64,000 bases of DNA from Siphonodentalium dalli (GCA_032622095.1 CP136068.1:12503729-12567728); one strand, 5' to 3'. Counted from the stretch's first letter, positions 19,101-32,735 are shown. Numbers and translations are program-made. The notes: generated from the letters alone by a model not told the origin.

Positions 19101-20395
19101 GCCACTACTTGTACATCTCACAATGGACATCCCACTCACGATCATATATACATTCCTTGTATATCTGTTCACATCATTCGTGATCATAAAATAACTCCTA
19201 ATAAGTCAAAATAGCCAGAATAGTCACCACAGATTATGGTTCATCTTAGTTCCGTTTCAAAGATTCAAAGTGGCCAGGATCCCAAAAGAGGTTTTCGGCA
19301 AAATTCCATAAGCAACTTTAAAATGAATTTGTCATGCCCCATAAGGAACCGGGACAGCCACTAATATTTAGTCGTCAGTTCATTACCTAACATGCATAAT
19401 AACCAAGTAAGTTACAATTTGTTAACTTTTCGGATCAGCAGACAATAATGTTCCGGATATATGTGAACAATGAACTTTTTACCCAAGTTGGTTGCCATTT
19501 TGGAAGTCATTTTGAGTAATTTGCTGTATAATGACCTTAGTGTGACACATTTACATTAGACCAAAACGATAAACACCGTTCATATCAAAGTTAGTTACAG
19601 GTTACTTTTAATAAAAATGATCAAAACATGAAAAGTGAATTTTTGCCGATATTTATGTCAAGTGTGTGAGAGTAAAATCCAATATTTCTGGTAATGTCAG
19701 TGGTTACAATACTAAAACTTAACCAAGGTGAATCAGACATGTTAGTTTTCAATGGATATAAGGCAGAATAGCCAATTTACTTCATCAACCACAGATTGTA
19801 AGCGATTGCAGTGAACGCTGGTGCAATATATTTACAATATTTACAATTTTCCATATTTTGGCGGCCATTTTGACGGCCATTTTGATCCAAAGAAACAATT
19901 TTAGTTCCAATGACTTGGAATATTCACGGGTAATGGTATGTCTCACCTACATAACACAGTTCTGCTCATTCCTTGTTGACATGTGACTAGAATCCCAATT
20001 GTGATTTTTTTGTGAAAATTTTATACTGCTTCCTGTAAAGTCAAATTTTTGAGGGATCGGAAGGGCCTAGGACCCAAAGAATTTCTTATTTCATTGCCCC
20101 AAATGATCGGTTAATATAAACAATACAAAATAAAGTCACAGTTCTCAATCAGTTCTAAACAGCAGAAACTGATATAGAAGATATTAGTGAAAAAGTGTCA
20201 CATTTTCCACTTCCGGTGGCCATTTTGGCGGCCATTTTAAATATATAAAATTTATTCCTACAAATAAATAAGGAGTACTCAATTATCAATAGAATGGCAT
20301 ATCGCACGACGTAATACCTCATACACTTCCTGATTAATTGCGAATTGAAATTTACCTGGTTAGATATTCAACGTTGGCGGCCATCTTGGATTCAA
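16103..20395. mobile_element. Foldback element: 1.2-kb inverted arms around a tandem-repeat core
   Basis: The left arm (16103-about 17262) starts TTGAATCCAAGATGGCCG; the right arm (about 19210-20395) ends CATCTTGGATTCAA. The arms match in reverse order at many landmarks (GCCGAAAACSTCTTTTGGGA, GTTACTAACTTTG, CAATTGTGATTTTTTTGTGA, CAAAATGGCCGCC). The core is a tandem array (17360-19200). No transposase is seen, so it would depend on enzymes from elsewhere. Foldback elements with long arms and repeat cores are known in flies and sea urchins. No target duplication was found. Confidence 0.75.
17360..19200. repeat. Tandem core of the foldback element, units of about 45 bp
   Basis: About 40 diverged units with the pattern CACCCATGACCATA, then AGTCACTCC, then TGTATACATATTCAC. 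Long open frames on both strands (up to 252 codons, rich in His, Thr, Pro, Tyr) are produced by the periodicity. Confidence 0.85.
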
Positions 20396-20706
20396 AGACC
20401 GATAACTCTATAAAGCCCCCATCGCCAGATGGCAAACAACCGGCAAATTGAAAGACTGATATAGTTCTACAAAGATATCATAACCACCAAAAATCCGCAT
20501 AGGGGGGGAGGGGGGTCTACATGCAGCTCAAGCTCTATAATGCATGACGTCGCCAGCATCCGCCATTCTGGTAGGATAGAAGAGCGAATGGCGTCATTGG
20601 TTACCGCAGCGCTATTCGCCTTGTGTGTAAACAAAATCGAAATAGTAGGCCTATAAAAGAATAAACAATCAGACAAAAAGAAACATTTGTGACTATATAT
20701 CATACT
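20396..20706. other. No gene seen
   Basis: Short unique-looking DNA between two mobile elements. A G-run lies at about 20503-20515. Confidence 0.3.
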
Positions 20707-20712
20707 TTAATC

Positions 20713-21259
20713 TATGGAGCCCCGGAGGTGACATCCGAATGGCCCACGAGAATATGAAGTCGTGGCCACGAGAATAAGGTCGTGGCCACGAGAATATGAA
20801 GTCGTGGCCACGAGACTATGAAGTCGTGGGCACGAGGATAAAGACTTTATTCTCGTGCCCACGACTTTATTCTCGTGGCCACGACCATATTCTCGTGGCC
20901 ACGACTTTATTCTCGTGCCCACGACTTTATTCTCGTGGCCACGACCATATTCTCGTGGCCACGACTTCATATGCTCGTGGCCACGACTTCATAGTCTCGT
21001 GGCCACGACTTTATTCTCGTGCCCACGACTTTATTCTCGTGGCCACGACCATATTCTCGTGGCCACGACTTCATATGCTCGTGGCCACGACTTCATTCTC
21101 GTGGCCACGACCTCATATTCTCGTGGCCACGACTTCATATGCTCGTGGCCACGACTTCATATTCTCGTGGCCACGACTTCATATGCTCGTGGCCACGACT
21201 TTATTCTCGTGGCCACGACTTAAAAAAACAAATTCGGATGTCACCTCCGGGGCTCCATA
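20713..21259. mobile_element. 547-bp inverted-repeat element filled with TCGTGGCCACGA palindromes
   Basis: Terminal inverted repeats of 28 bp begin TATGGAGCCCCGGAGGTGAC at 20713 and end at 21259. A direct 6-bp duplication TTAATC flanks both sides (20707-20712, 21260-21265), good evidence of transposition. The interior is about 20 repeats of roughly 20-24 bp, each centred on the 12-bp palindrome TCGTGGCCACGA, separated by CTT(C)ATATG or CTTTATTC. No coding capacity. Confidence 0.88.
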
Positions 21260-21265
21260 TTAATC

Positions 21266-23667
21266 CACCAACATGAAAAAAATATATTTTAAAGCAAATG
21301 AGTATTTATTTCAACCAAATTACGCTGTCTTTCTTGACAATTTTCGTTTGTTATTCAATGTCGAAATTTTGGCTGAGATCATTGAATTCATAACTGTGAT
21401 GATGGCAATTTTAAATTAAAATGCCGGCGTACCAAATATTGAAACATAAACTTAAAATAAAATTCGTTTGGAAACATTACAGAATAATTCCATGCTTGTT
21501 GGCTCTGGCGGCTATGAATGGTCAAAAGTGTCAAAATCAAAGTGTGGGTGGACCGTGGAGCCCTGTGAGATTTTACACAATTCTGAGGCTTCTCAAGTCA
21601 ATAACATCAATGCTAGTTCAAGTAGTTGCTATGTGGTAATGTACATTCGTTGGGCTGCACTAGCCACACCCTTACTCCCTTAGTCATTGCTACATTAATA
21701 ATTTAATATTTGGAATCAAATACTTAGTCATTTCAAGCATTACCCATTAAAACAAGAATTCTGATAATATCAGCTGATAATATCAAATATTTAATTATGT
21801 ACTATGTTTATAGATTTATAAATAGGCTACATGTGATTTTTTTTTTGTTCTGAAGAAAGATTAATTAATTAGTGAGTGTTCAAACATTTAAGGCTATATA
21901 TAAATGTATTTTACTCATGTTGAGCCTTGCTTAGTCCTTGCGTTCATGGTATATGAGAACTCAGAGAATGATAATTTGGGAAATTTAGGCTATATAATTA
22001 TGCTTCTTTTTTATTTTAATATTTAACAAAGATTGAAATTTTCACACACATCAACGCAATATATTTTTATAACTACATCAAAATTTCCCAAATAAACTCA
22101 TCATATTTAATATTAGTATTAATGATATACATGACCCAGAGATGCTATAATTTATAAATTCTTGAATAAATACTGGGTATTGTAAGTTTTGTTTGCCAAT
22201 ATATTACATAGCAGTAGGCATGTAGTGTAGCCATGAATATAAGAACATAAATCACATAATGTCATCGGTTATTTTTGGAAAACATAGAGGATGATTGTAT
22301 CTCCATGGCACCTCATAATGATTGACACCATAAGGTAAATTAATCATGATTGCGCGACACAGGTCTATCACATTGTAAGTACCGGTACCACACCCTTTGC
22401 TGAAAATGACACAATATTATATAGTGCCGTATGCTAATAACAGAACTTTAAAATTATTGTTTCCCCATACAATAGACTATATTTAAGAGTAGGCGGGTAG
22501 GCCTATATATTATATGTGCGATTTTACTTAACTTATACTTGCAGGTAGGTTTAAATATTTAAACTGTTATTTTGATATTGAAAATCTATAGATATCACAC
22601 AAATAATTAAATACATAGGCCTACATCTGCCGCCATTCACTATACGAAGTTAAGTACTATAAGGGCAAAATATGGATATGAAATGTAAATGAAACATTTG
22701 CTACTACCTGGTAAGTCTTACCGGTAGGGTTTTTTTGTATGTGGGTAGCAGGGTAGGTATAGGACCAGGGAAGTTTATGATATCATGGCCCAAAGATTTG
22801 ATATTTGGTGGATGTTTTTAAATATCAAGTATTTCAGATTGATAAAATGGCACTGCAAACATAATGAAATGTAGTGTATAAGGTGTAACATACTATTTAT
22901 TTGTAATACAGCATACTGGTAGCATGTATATGTGTCCCACCAACCCCTGTAATTGATGCAAACTCATCATATATTGATGGTACATACATATAGTGTATGC
23001 GAGATTAGTGAAATATATCATGTATGCAGGACTCAATATAAATGGCATTAACTTGTACTCAGACTCCATAATTATTCCCATATCAACTGGTATGCCAGTT
23101 TCATAATAAAAGTGGCATCTGGAATGTAAGCCCTACTGAATGGTGCCCTTGGTGGAGCTTTTAAAACATGTTTAAATTGTGGTTATATTCTAAGCAATTA
23201 ATTTAAATGACCAAGGTTGTGAACTTTGATCCCATAATAGATCCCATAATAGATCTCAATTAGAGACATGACTCAGGTAATGTTATGGACATAGTCATTA
23301 GTCAAATTATGAAAGACAGTCGTATTTGACACCGAAATCCCACCCAGTAAGTTTGTTTTCTAGTACTGGTAGACATACAAGTTAAATGAATTTTCAATTC
23401 GATCCATTCGAATATATCATATATGGATATGGATTACCACTTTAGTTCTTCTACTTCATCGATATGTTGATCCCACAAATATCCTGGATGCCACTTTGAT
23501 TTGTAAATCATTTTCAAACTCCCACACTTTTAACTTATTAGTAAAAGTAAACAAGGAAGTAACGATGCGATGACGTACGTTCCTACCAGGGTATCCTACC
23601 AGAATGGCGTCATGACAACTTCCGGTGATTACCACAAATGCGCGGAGTGAACCTTCCCGTTGTATCA
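21266..23667. other. AT-rich stretch, no gene seen
   Basis: No convincing coding, RNA or repeat structure. GGCCTA-type motifs recur (about 22500, 22617). Open frames are short and lack family features. Confidence 0.35.
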
Positions 23668-23770
23668 TAGATGAAGGACTATTTTTAGTCTATGGTTGTA
23701 TATATAAGCGAGTTGCCAATCTCGACCGGAAGCGCCGCCATTTTGATATGACGTATTTGTCCCTCATGTT
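23668..23770 (+). promoter_or_regulatory. Candidate housekeeping-type promoter
   Basis: Within 80 bp: an imperfect hairpin CATAGATGAAGG..TTTTTAGTCTATG (23668-23697), a TATATATAA (about 23698-23706), a CCAAT (about 23715), ACCGGAAGC (ETS type, about 23725) and GCCGCCATTTTG (YY1 type, about 23734). An ATG at 23766 opens only about 18 codons and no donor is obvious, so the transcript is unknown. Confidence 0.35.
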
Positions 23771-25620
23771 TTTCCAGCGTCGTTATCTTGTTTTCGATTC
23801 GCGATGCCCGCGTTTCTGTTAGATCTTATTTGTCTCTGGTCCCTGTGTGTTAACAATAATTTGGTGGTTATTTTAGTCTATAGTACAACAGAGTACAAGG
23901 GTTTTTTTTTTTAGACAGGAATATAATAATAACTAATATATACGGTAGTAAAATGTACGATTGTCGTGCATGTGCTGAAAATATTTCTCCCTATCTCTCT
24001 TATAGAATATAGGAATGGTCGACAACTATTAGACCATGTCGTTAATTTCTACTCTGGCTACGCACGTAGAGATTATATATTCCACTCGTTTAAAATATGG
24101 GAACTTTGTTATGTTCTGGTGGGGAACTTCATAACCAGGGCTTACCTGACTCCAAGCATACACTTTAGGAGTCAGGGAACAGCTAGTGACCTCGACCTTT
24201 CGCCAATGACCCTTGACCTATCCAACATGGTAAACAAACTTCACCATTTTAAATTTTTACGAGCAAGTTGTTGCAATTGTTAACGAATTATAGCACAAAC
24301 TGTCAAATTTATTGAATAATACTATAGGTTAAGACGGTCAATTATATATGGATATGACTTACAAATGTTAAAACACATTTTCAGCTAGAACGACTTAGAT
24401 TGCACTTATAAAACATTATGGGCCAACCAATTTCGGAAGATTTTCGTGCACCCAGCAACCCCGGTGGTCAAGTTCAACGGTTGAAAATGTGTTTATGGCT
24501 ACAAAAGGACATACATGTCCATCTCTGATTGTGACGAATGTTTGGTTACTTGAGTCAGTGTGTGAGTGGTATATGCTATTCACTCAAATCATATGAAATT
24601 TATTTTATTTACCATTTTTGTTGCAATTTATATTATTTTACCCCCCCCCATATCTTCATAAAGTTCATTAAATCAACCTTAATATGGAGTTCCTAAAGAT
24701 TCTTTTCTGTGGTATGTGGAACATATTTAAGAACCCAAAATTACTATTTTAACTTATTTTTTAAAGATTAAATTTCTTCTCGGCTGATTGTTGATCACTG
24801 AACAACTGAAGACAAGTTCAGTCTCATTCAATGGATCCTAAATAATGAAATAATTACTGTCACTAATTGTGTTAACTGGTCAGAATGTTAAATTGTTAAT
24901 TTATTTTTAATTAATTCAATATATATTATTTTATTTAATTATCTATATATTAAATTATATTGACATTTTTTGTATTCTTTAAACACAAATATATTTGTCA
25001 GGCAAAAAAAAAAGAGTATGTTTCCGATAATGGAGCGAAAAAATTATGGTAGGTACAGCCTTCATAATTGCAATCAGCATTCAATGCCGAAGCAATTTGC
25101 TGAAGCAAACTAGGCCACTGCATACTGTTGCCGTAGTGTATTGCCGAAGCCAAACAATCTGAATAAAGAGGGTTGTAGGTAGGTAGGGATTTTTTTTTAT
25201 ATTTTATTTTTATATTTTTTATCCAGTTGCAGAAATATTGAATCACCTCGACTAAAGTGACATAAAATGCCAACTTGTGTTGTGGGAAAAGTATTGCTTG
25301 ATTATAAACACAGTGGAAATATACATTATGATTGATGAAAGATCAAACTTACCGGTAGTTCATGCTTAAGTATGTTTTTTATTTAATATTCACATACCAC
25401 ATTTTCCTAAAGTTGGCTATAAACTTGGTACGAAATTTATGTCACTAACTTTTTTATAATTTTACCCATGACACGACTATAATACTGTACTTGTATTGTG
25501 ACGACTACATCCCATTGTCTGGAGATAGCCAGTACACCCAACCTAGCATGCCTGGTTTTTGGAAACAGTAGCTATACCCCTAACATATGTGGTGATAACC
25601 TCTATACATGTATATATACT
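23771..25620. other. No gene seen
   Basis: Contains a GTGACCTCGACC..GACCCTTGACC tract near 24185-24220 and homopolymers (C-run about 24642). No supported gene. Confidence 0.3.
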
Positions 25621-25707
25621 TACAGTAATGCCCTAAGTACTAAATCCTGAAAAGTTACCCATAACTCTGCTGTAGATAAAGAGTCAATTACTTAGGGCAT
25701 TACTGTA
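25621..25707. repeat. Palindromic element of about 87 bp
   Basis: Arms TACAGTAATGCCCTAAGTA and its complement TACTTAGGGCATTACTGTA enclose about 50 bp. Confidence 0.75.
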
Positions 25708-26098
25708 CAGATACACACCACCATTAATGTTGATAGTGTTCCTATCTGTACTCTCGGGCTCCAAATAAAAGTGCAGGGGGGGGGGGAATTCCATTGCAAG
25801 TTAATAACAGTGCAGACCCAAAAAATACCACAGGGGAAACTGAGCAAAACATCAACTATAGTTAAACAATTATTTGTATAGTACATGCAATATAGGCCAA
25901 GCAATCACACATGGTAATCAACAAAATATGTGTTATGTGGTGTTTATTCAATATTTAAATGTTCACATGCATGCAATATACTTGAACTTGTACATGCATA
26001 AAGTTATAAGCTCATCAATTTGGTATCAGAATCATATACAAATCTTGAGTTTGTGCTGTTTTCAATTTGCATAGCCTCAAAATTAATAAACTTGCAGA
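25708..26098. other. No gene seen
   Basis: A G-run (about 25778) and AT-rich DNA only. Confidence 0.3.
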
Positions 26099-26104
26099 CC
26101 CAAA

Positions 26105-26568
26105 CAGCCCTGGGAATTGACCTAGGCAATAGGCAATGCCTAGGTAAAAGCAGACGCAAAATAAGTTTGCCTTGGCAATTATATTGCCTAGGTAAAACAA
26201 GTTCATTGGGTTACTAAAATTGATTTGTGTCTATCAGAAATAGAACCTCTTTAGCCAAAAGGACTTCCTTAAATCACTATTTACATATATTGTCCTAAAA
26301 TTGATTCCATGGTACTGGGCCATTAACTAGCTACCCATAAGGGCACTAGTTTTGGAGATGCTTTGTGGAATGTATATATATGACGAGTAGTGGCCTGGAA
26401 ATTTTCTCCAAAATAACTAAGCATTTCAGGTTATTATTGAATCATATTGATTTGAGATGGCAATATTGTTGCAAAATTGCCTAGGTAAAATCTGTTTTCG
26501 CCTAGGCTGATTTCTTTCACCAAGGCAAAAATATTGCCTAGGCAAATTTTCCTTAATTCCCAGGGCTG
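26105..26568. mobile_element. 464-bp inverted-repeat element with CCTAGG motifs and 6-bp duplication
   Basis: Starts CAGCCCTGGGAATT and ends AATTCCCAGGGCTG. It is flanked by CCCAAA on both sides (26099-26104, 26569-26574). Subterminal motifs TTGCCTAGGYAAA recur at about 26128, 26185, 26475 and 26533, some on each strand. The CAG..CTG ends resemble hAT elements, but hAT duplications are normally 8 bp, so the superfamily is open. No coding. Confidence 0.85.
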
Positions 26569-26574
26569 CCCAAA

Positions 26575-28199
26575 TAACCACTATGCAGGGGCAGATTTCC
26601 AAATAAAATAACAAATATGCATGCATGTTTATTTGGAACCCAAGAGTATGTTCCATAAGTCCGAAACAAGGCATACAGGTAAAGCAGCCAGGCATGGGAT
26701 CAACTCTCATAAAATTAAAATTGCAAAATTCATGCCCATCAATCCACAACCCATCACACACTACACGTCACTTTTCACAGGGATATGCTATTAGAAGCCA
26801 TGTGTTCTGTACACTAATAATCATCAATATTTATGAGCATTAGTCGTAAAAACAGAAATAAAAAATTTAGAAAACTTTTTCTCCAAATATCAATAAACAC
26901 TTTAGGGTCGGCGGGTTATTTTTTAGGGTCAGTCGATGCACGGAAACAAAGCATCTTTATTTTCTGGCCTCATTCAACATTATTTCTTTCATTTGCATTT
27001 CGACCATATTTCTTTAAATTTTAAAGTGATGTGAAACACTCCAGTAGGGTGACCAAATAGAAATGGTGAATAATCTTCCTCAAAGTACTTAGTTACATTT
27101 TACAAATATTATTTCCAAATTCACAACACACCGTCATTCTTATATATTATTGAAATGCAGTGACTTTCGTTGGCGGAATCATTTTTGTAAATTTATCGTT
27201 GATAGTTGCATCCCGAATCTAGACATAAATATTTACATTTGGGCGTAGTTCGGGCGATGTTTTCAATGGAGTGGTACGGTCGATTTGTTTCAGATTTTTG
27301 GCTCTGGGCCTCTGATAGTAGAATGCTACATTCTCCCATTTGGCATGGTGCCTGAATACTAACTTATCAGTTTCACGTACCCGAACAAGTCCATAATATG
27401 TCTTTAATATGTTAACTTTATAATGATTTATAATAAAGGTTGTGTTAAACATGCTGCCTCATTACATTATTAACATTGGATTACCCCTATATGTCTGCCC
27501 GAGTCGTCAATGATCTAGTCATTTGGACAGACATTTGTTTACTACAGTTCCTTATGCCAAATTTCTAATTTGTTTATGAATAGAACCTGGTGTGAAATTG
27601 TCTACAATGGAGGTTACGAGCAGTTTACCTCATCAAAATACGAACCATTAATAGAACCATGCATATATAGCATCAGTTCTGACCGTCGCTCGCAGACGAG
27701 TATGATTCGCCACACCGTAGCATTTCAACCAGGCTCTGCTCAATGCTCATAATTAATTTTGACCAAATGTATATTTGTTTTCAATATTTAATAATTTGTG
27801 CAATAATAGCAAATAAGTCTCAATAGAAATTTTTTCAAGACTGAGTTCACAATAAAATGAAATTGATCATCTGGACAATACAGACACCGTGAAATAACAT
27901 CAACCGAAAGAACCAACAAAGAACATCAACATATTTAGCATACATGTACAACCCAACTAATAGAGCTATACATATGACTTGTACGTTAAATACCGTACCG
28001 AATCAACACAGAAATATATCTATTGGCCTATCATATATGTAATTTGTAAAGATAAGTTTATTGACAATCAAGTCACCTTCACAGGTAGAGTAATTTAGAT
28101 AAAACAGACAAACAAGAAAACAAATAGATGGACAGGACATATGAGAAAGTATTGATTGAAGTTGATTGGTGAAATAAAGGGGACATGACAATCTGTGGG
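26575..28199. other. No gene seen
   Basis: AT-rich DNA; no supported coding, RNA or strong repeat. Confidence 0.3.
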
Positions 28200-29078
28200 A
28201 TGGGATGGGATATGGGACAAAACGACAATCTGCGGGACAGAATTTCAAATTGCGTGGGACGGCCGATATCTCGAGGAATACAGGGCGTAGGGGGCTCATG
28301 TTGGTGTCTAACGAAAGGCCCACATTCGCCCTATCCACGCATATTAACCCCGCAACTGACCAAACACCAGAAGTTGCATTATTTGATCGAAAACTGACCT
28401 AACATGGGGTGAAATTTGGGATAGCATGGCAATCTGCGGGACGGGATTTTCAAATTGCGTGGGACGGCCGATATCTCGAGGAATACAGCGCGTATAGGGC
28501 TAATTTTGGTGTCTAACGAAAGGCCGATATTCGCCCTATCCACACATTTTAACCCCGCCACTGAACGGACACTGGAAGTTGCATTATTCGGTCGAAAACT
28601 GACCTAACATAAAGTGCCACAAACACGAAAAACTGCGTTCGACATTAATGTTTAGAATTTAGATTTCTCGACGAATACGCTAGCAAACACAAAGTTTTAG
28701 GTATCAAATAACGCAGTGGAATACTGTGCACACAATATGGCTGTTTTAGTGCGAATACTGTAATGGCGAAACGCAAACAAGCGCCGATAAAACAGCTAAA
28801 AATAGACTCCATGTTTACATTTACACGATCGATTTCAGCTGGTATATTCAATATAATGGGGCGTATAGTATATCAAAATGTAGGATTAGACATAGGGAAT
28901 GTATTTTTTTCCAAATGGGTCCACCACGCGGTGAAATTGTTGCAGAAATTCGCTCCAAAATATTCGCACTTCAGTTGTGACTAAAAGCCCAGATGCCGGA
29001 GCCCGGCGACTAAAAGCCAAGTTACAAAATAGATTAACTGGTTTGAACGCATGAATATGTCAATGGTCAGACTGTTGG
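28200..29078. repeat. Dispersed repeat of about 0.88 kb, copy 2
   Basis: Reverse-complement partner of 14641-15530, with the same internal duplication (28205-28400 and 28405-28610). A plus frame at 28763-28984 starts MAKRKQAPIKQLKID, a basic start reminiscent of hAT/ZMYM-type transposon proteins. This is only suggestive, since copy 1 does not preserve it. Confidence 0.8.
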
Positions 29079-32000
29079 AAATAATATCCAATTTTTTTTT
29101 ATAGACTTATATAAACACTTACGTGTGACACTCGAATTTTAATTAAATCCATGATTGTGTAGTCTCTCGTATATCACGAACACTGCGCGCTCACATTTTA
29201 TTGGAATACATGCCATCTTTGCCTTGTGTTTTGTTTAGTTTAGTTTTTTTGGCGGCCAAAGATGAGATGTGTTCGCACCACACTGTGCTAAGGCCAATGA
29301 AATCACTGAATTTCAGATTATCAGCTTAATCGCATTATTTCATCAGGATCTGAAGCAAATTAATGAACACCATAAACAATAGAAAATTAACACAGCTCTT
29401 CGTGCGGGATAATTTTTAAAGCCAGTGAGGAATCTTTAATTCTACACTCAAAACGAGCCAACATGATAGCAAAACAGTGGAGACTTGCAACCGTTGCCAA
29501 ATCAACCACTCCCGGTGTAGCACTTCATGGATGGACGGCTGATAGGCAGCCTGAGTTGTAAGATGTTGCACAGAAATTCTATTGACTGTTACCATCACAT
29601 TTGATGAAAATGACAGTGACAGTGAAGATGAGATTGCATAATCCGTGGCCAGAACTATTGCAATTTATTATATGAATTCTATCAACTAGTATGAACGACC
29701 TTTCGAGTTTATAGTATAGCATAAAATTGAAAGCATTGAGAACACTATCTTGGGGTAGGGTTAAGTTTTACTTTATTTCTTAATTCTTGTCTGGTACATG
29801 ATTATAGCATTTCATGTCTGATATTGGGGAAGAATTTATGCTCATTGTGGTGCATGTTATGCAGCTGTATCTGTAAAACTGACAAAGTCATGGGAATTTT
29901 TCAAACATTTTTCACTTAAAAATAATCAAAATTTTAGCTAATTTACCCAAAAAAAATCAAAATTTAAAAAAAAATAGACTCTACCATAACATAAACCTCC
30001 TCATATACATGCCGATTCCATGATATATGATAAGACTCTGAATTGGTTAACAAAATGGAACGAAAACGGGCTATTCTGACTTGACAGGTATTTTCAGATA
30101 GAAAATAAGTTTTAGGGGGTGGGTTAAGTTTTTGGAAATATCTCGGCTTGTTGGAAATCATTGCTGCTGAAGTTGATATTCATAAATCAGGTATGTAATG
30201 CTGAAAATTTTGATGCACCACAGAGCTTTATACCAAATAATGAAAATTTTATAGGAAATCTTCTGGAAAACTTTTTTGAAAAAGCACAGGAATTTATGCA
30301 TTTTTTGGGAATTTTCGTGAATTTGTCACAAAAATTGTTGGATAATATAACTTTTTGCTCATTATAAATGTTAAGCAACCCAGATAGAATAAGTATATGA
30401 TATTCAAGTACATTTATTTTAACATTTGTCTCATTTTATTGGTATTCCTGATTATACTGAAATTTGCAGGTCAAAAACACCAAAAAGGTCAAAAAAATAT
30501 GAATGTTTAGTCTTGACTCTTTTCCAAAAAAAAGTTTTGGTGCAAATGAAATAGAAAAAGCAACAGGTGTTTAATGTGCAAATTCATTTGAACTTTCCTC
30601 TTATTTTAAACACTTTAGTTTGAAAAAAATATCATCAACAATGGAAATTCAGTTAGTTTAATCTGGTATTCTTAAAATGTTACAAGAAAAGCAGGGCATA
30701 TGAATATAAATTTATTGAGTTACATGATCTCAAATATGGCATTTCGTCACACAAGTTTTGTTTCATGGGCAAATTGGGCTATGTCCATACAATGGAAAAC
30801 ACATTTTGTCTTCTTAATCATAGATTATTAAGAAAGAATGTTTTTGCACAATCTAGTCAGAAAATTACTAAAAACAATGAATTAGAGCTCCATTCTATCT
30901 AGTTTTTGGAATTCTTAAACGTCAAGTATTGAATTTGGCTCCCAGACAATCATTCTCAATTAGATATATCTTATAGTTCCAGAATATCTGGTACACAGAA
31001 ATCACCTCTATCTGTTATAATTAGTACTAGTATTCAGCATAAGTTGGAGTCTGAGATCAGGTGAGGGAGAGGCAGGGATGGCACCACTGATGACCTCATT
31101 GAGAGATTGATTCAAGAACACTGATTTTCAAATTTGATTTATTATGGTACTTGGTATGAATTTGCACTAAATGAATCAATATGTACCGTAGTTAAGTAGT
31201 AGTACATACTAATGATACTTTTGAGCAACTTATCAAGTAGGCCTATTAAGTAATTAAATAAAATATAAATACACAATCTGTCAATTGTGAATAACTGATC
31301 ACAACAATTGACTCGCACTAGCTGTGGCAGATTTGAAATTTAATCCTGGATCATGGATTGAGAATTTGAGACTACATGTACTATGATGCAAATCATAGCC
31401 TACATAGGGATGAGAAGTGAAAATGAGTCTGAAGTCAATCGCACCTATTCTCAAATTTCAATAGCAATTTTTATGTCAGGCAATTGGAATGAACTCATAT
31501 ATTATAACTGGCAACTTAATTGCCAATGTATATATCGCTGTGCCAAACCTTAGCTTCTAGCAGGATTTATTGTACATGTAGGTCAATATGAGTCATTATG
31601 ACCACTCTACCAGATTGCTGTAGTCAAACTAGAAGGGTAGGCACTATGCCTATGTTCATGACTGAACTAGATTTATTGTAGAATATTTGGCTAATAACAG
31701 CCTAGAGCTATGTGTTAATAAAATACTTGAATACACCTTCCACGTTAGTCGTTAGGTTGTTTATTTTATACCACATGACATACTACTTGGAAACAGTCAT
31801 TTTAAATTTACTAGTGCCAATACTACTACTAGGCAGTAGGGGTAGTAACTATAAATTCCACAGTTGTAGTTGGTAAATTTTCATTCTGTTGCTATACAGT
31901 ACACACTGTTGAGACTTGAGTGTTGTTGTTGTGTTCCAGTAGTCACTTGCATAAATTTGACAACATTATAATATTATAATATAAATTATTTCCACCTATA

Positions 32001-32549
32001 AGGGCATTCTCTAGAATATTAATGACGTTTTATCCTGCGATAAAATCCCATAACACTAACTATTTTACGTGAATATGTAAGTTCATTATGGCCCTAGGGC
32101 GCTAATGGGATATGCTCGTCGTTAGCACGAGATGGCCCGACACGTCACGTGACCAAACTGTCGATGACTTTTTCGGAATTTTTTATTCTAATAAAAGCTT
32201 TTTAACGAAGAAGTACCCGATTGCCATGTGTTAGATAGAACACATACCTAATTAAACAGTATCCTAAGGTAAACACAGGTATATATTATTTCAATTTAAG
32301 CATTATTACGCGAGTTATTTGGTCTCAGATGCCGGTGATATTTTGCCTAATTTCGATGTATTTTAGTCACATGATTTTTGTTTTGATCACGTGATAATTG
32401 TTTGCACACACCCATGCGTATTTGTGTAAATTAAAAAAATATCTTTTTATATATTTTGATTAAATTGTGTTAATTCAGAGATGTTGTGAAATATTTGTTG
32501 TCTGGGTACGACACTTACAAAGTTACATAATGATAGTGTGTGGAAATAA
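29079..32549. other. Long AT-rich stretch, no gene seen
   Basis: No convincing gene, RNA or array over 3.4 kb. Short A-rich runs (e.g. 29940-29980) and small chance frames only. Confidence 0.35.
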
Positions 32550-32735
32550 TAGTAATAACATGATCTTTCGGGCATTATGGTTTCTTAACGGCCCTCCCGG
32601 AATGATTAACAGCCCTCGTGCCTATTAGCGGCCCTCGACTTCGTCTCGGGCCGCTTATATGCCCTCTGGCTGTTAATCATTCCTATCGGGCCGTTAAGAA
32701 ACCATAATGCCCTCAAAAATCATGTTATTGTTATA
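32550..32735. repeat. Palindrome of about 186 bp
   Basis: The left arm AATAACATGAT..GGGCATTATGGTTTCTTAACGG and onward pairs with the right arm CCGTTAAGAAACCATAATGCCC..ATCATGTTATT; the arms are about 85 bp with a few mismatches and a tiny centre near CGACTTCGTCTCG. Could be a palindromic transposable relic or a hairpin RNA template. Confidence 0.85.

Noticed and set aside
17542-19187. His/Thr/Pro- and Met/Tyr-rich frames up to 252 codons
   Set aside because: Produced by tandem units of about 45 bp inside the foldback element; both strands are open equally.
20796-21276. Several overlapping frames with WPR and RGHD repeats
   Set aside because: Translation of TCGTGGCCACGA repeats within a non-coding inverted-repeat element.
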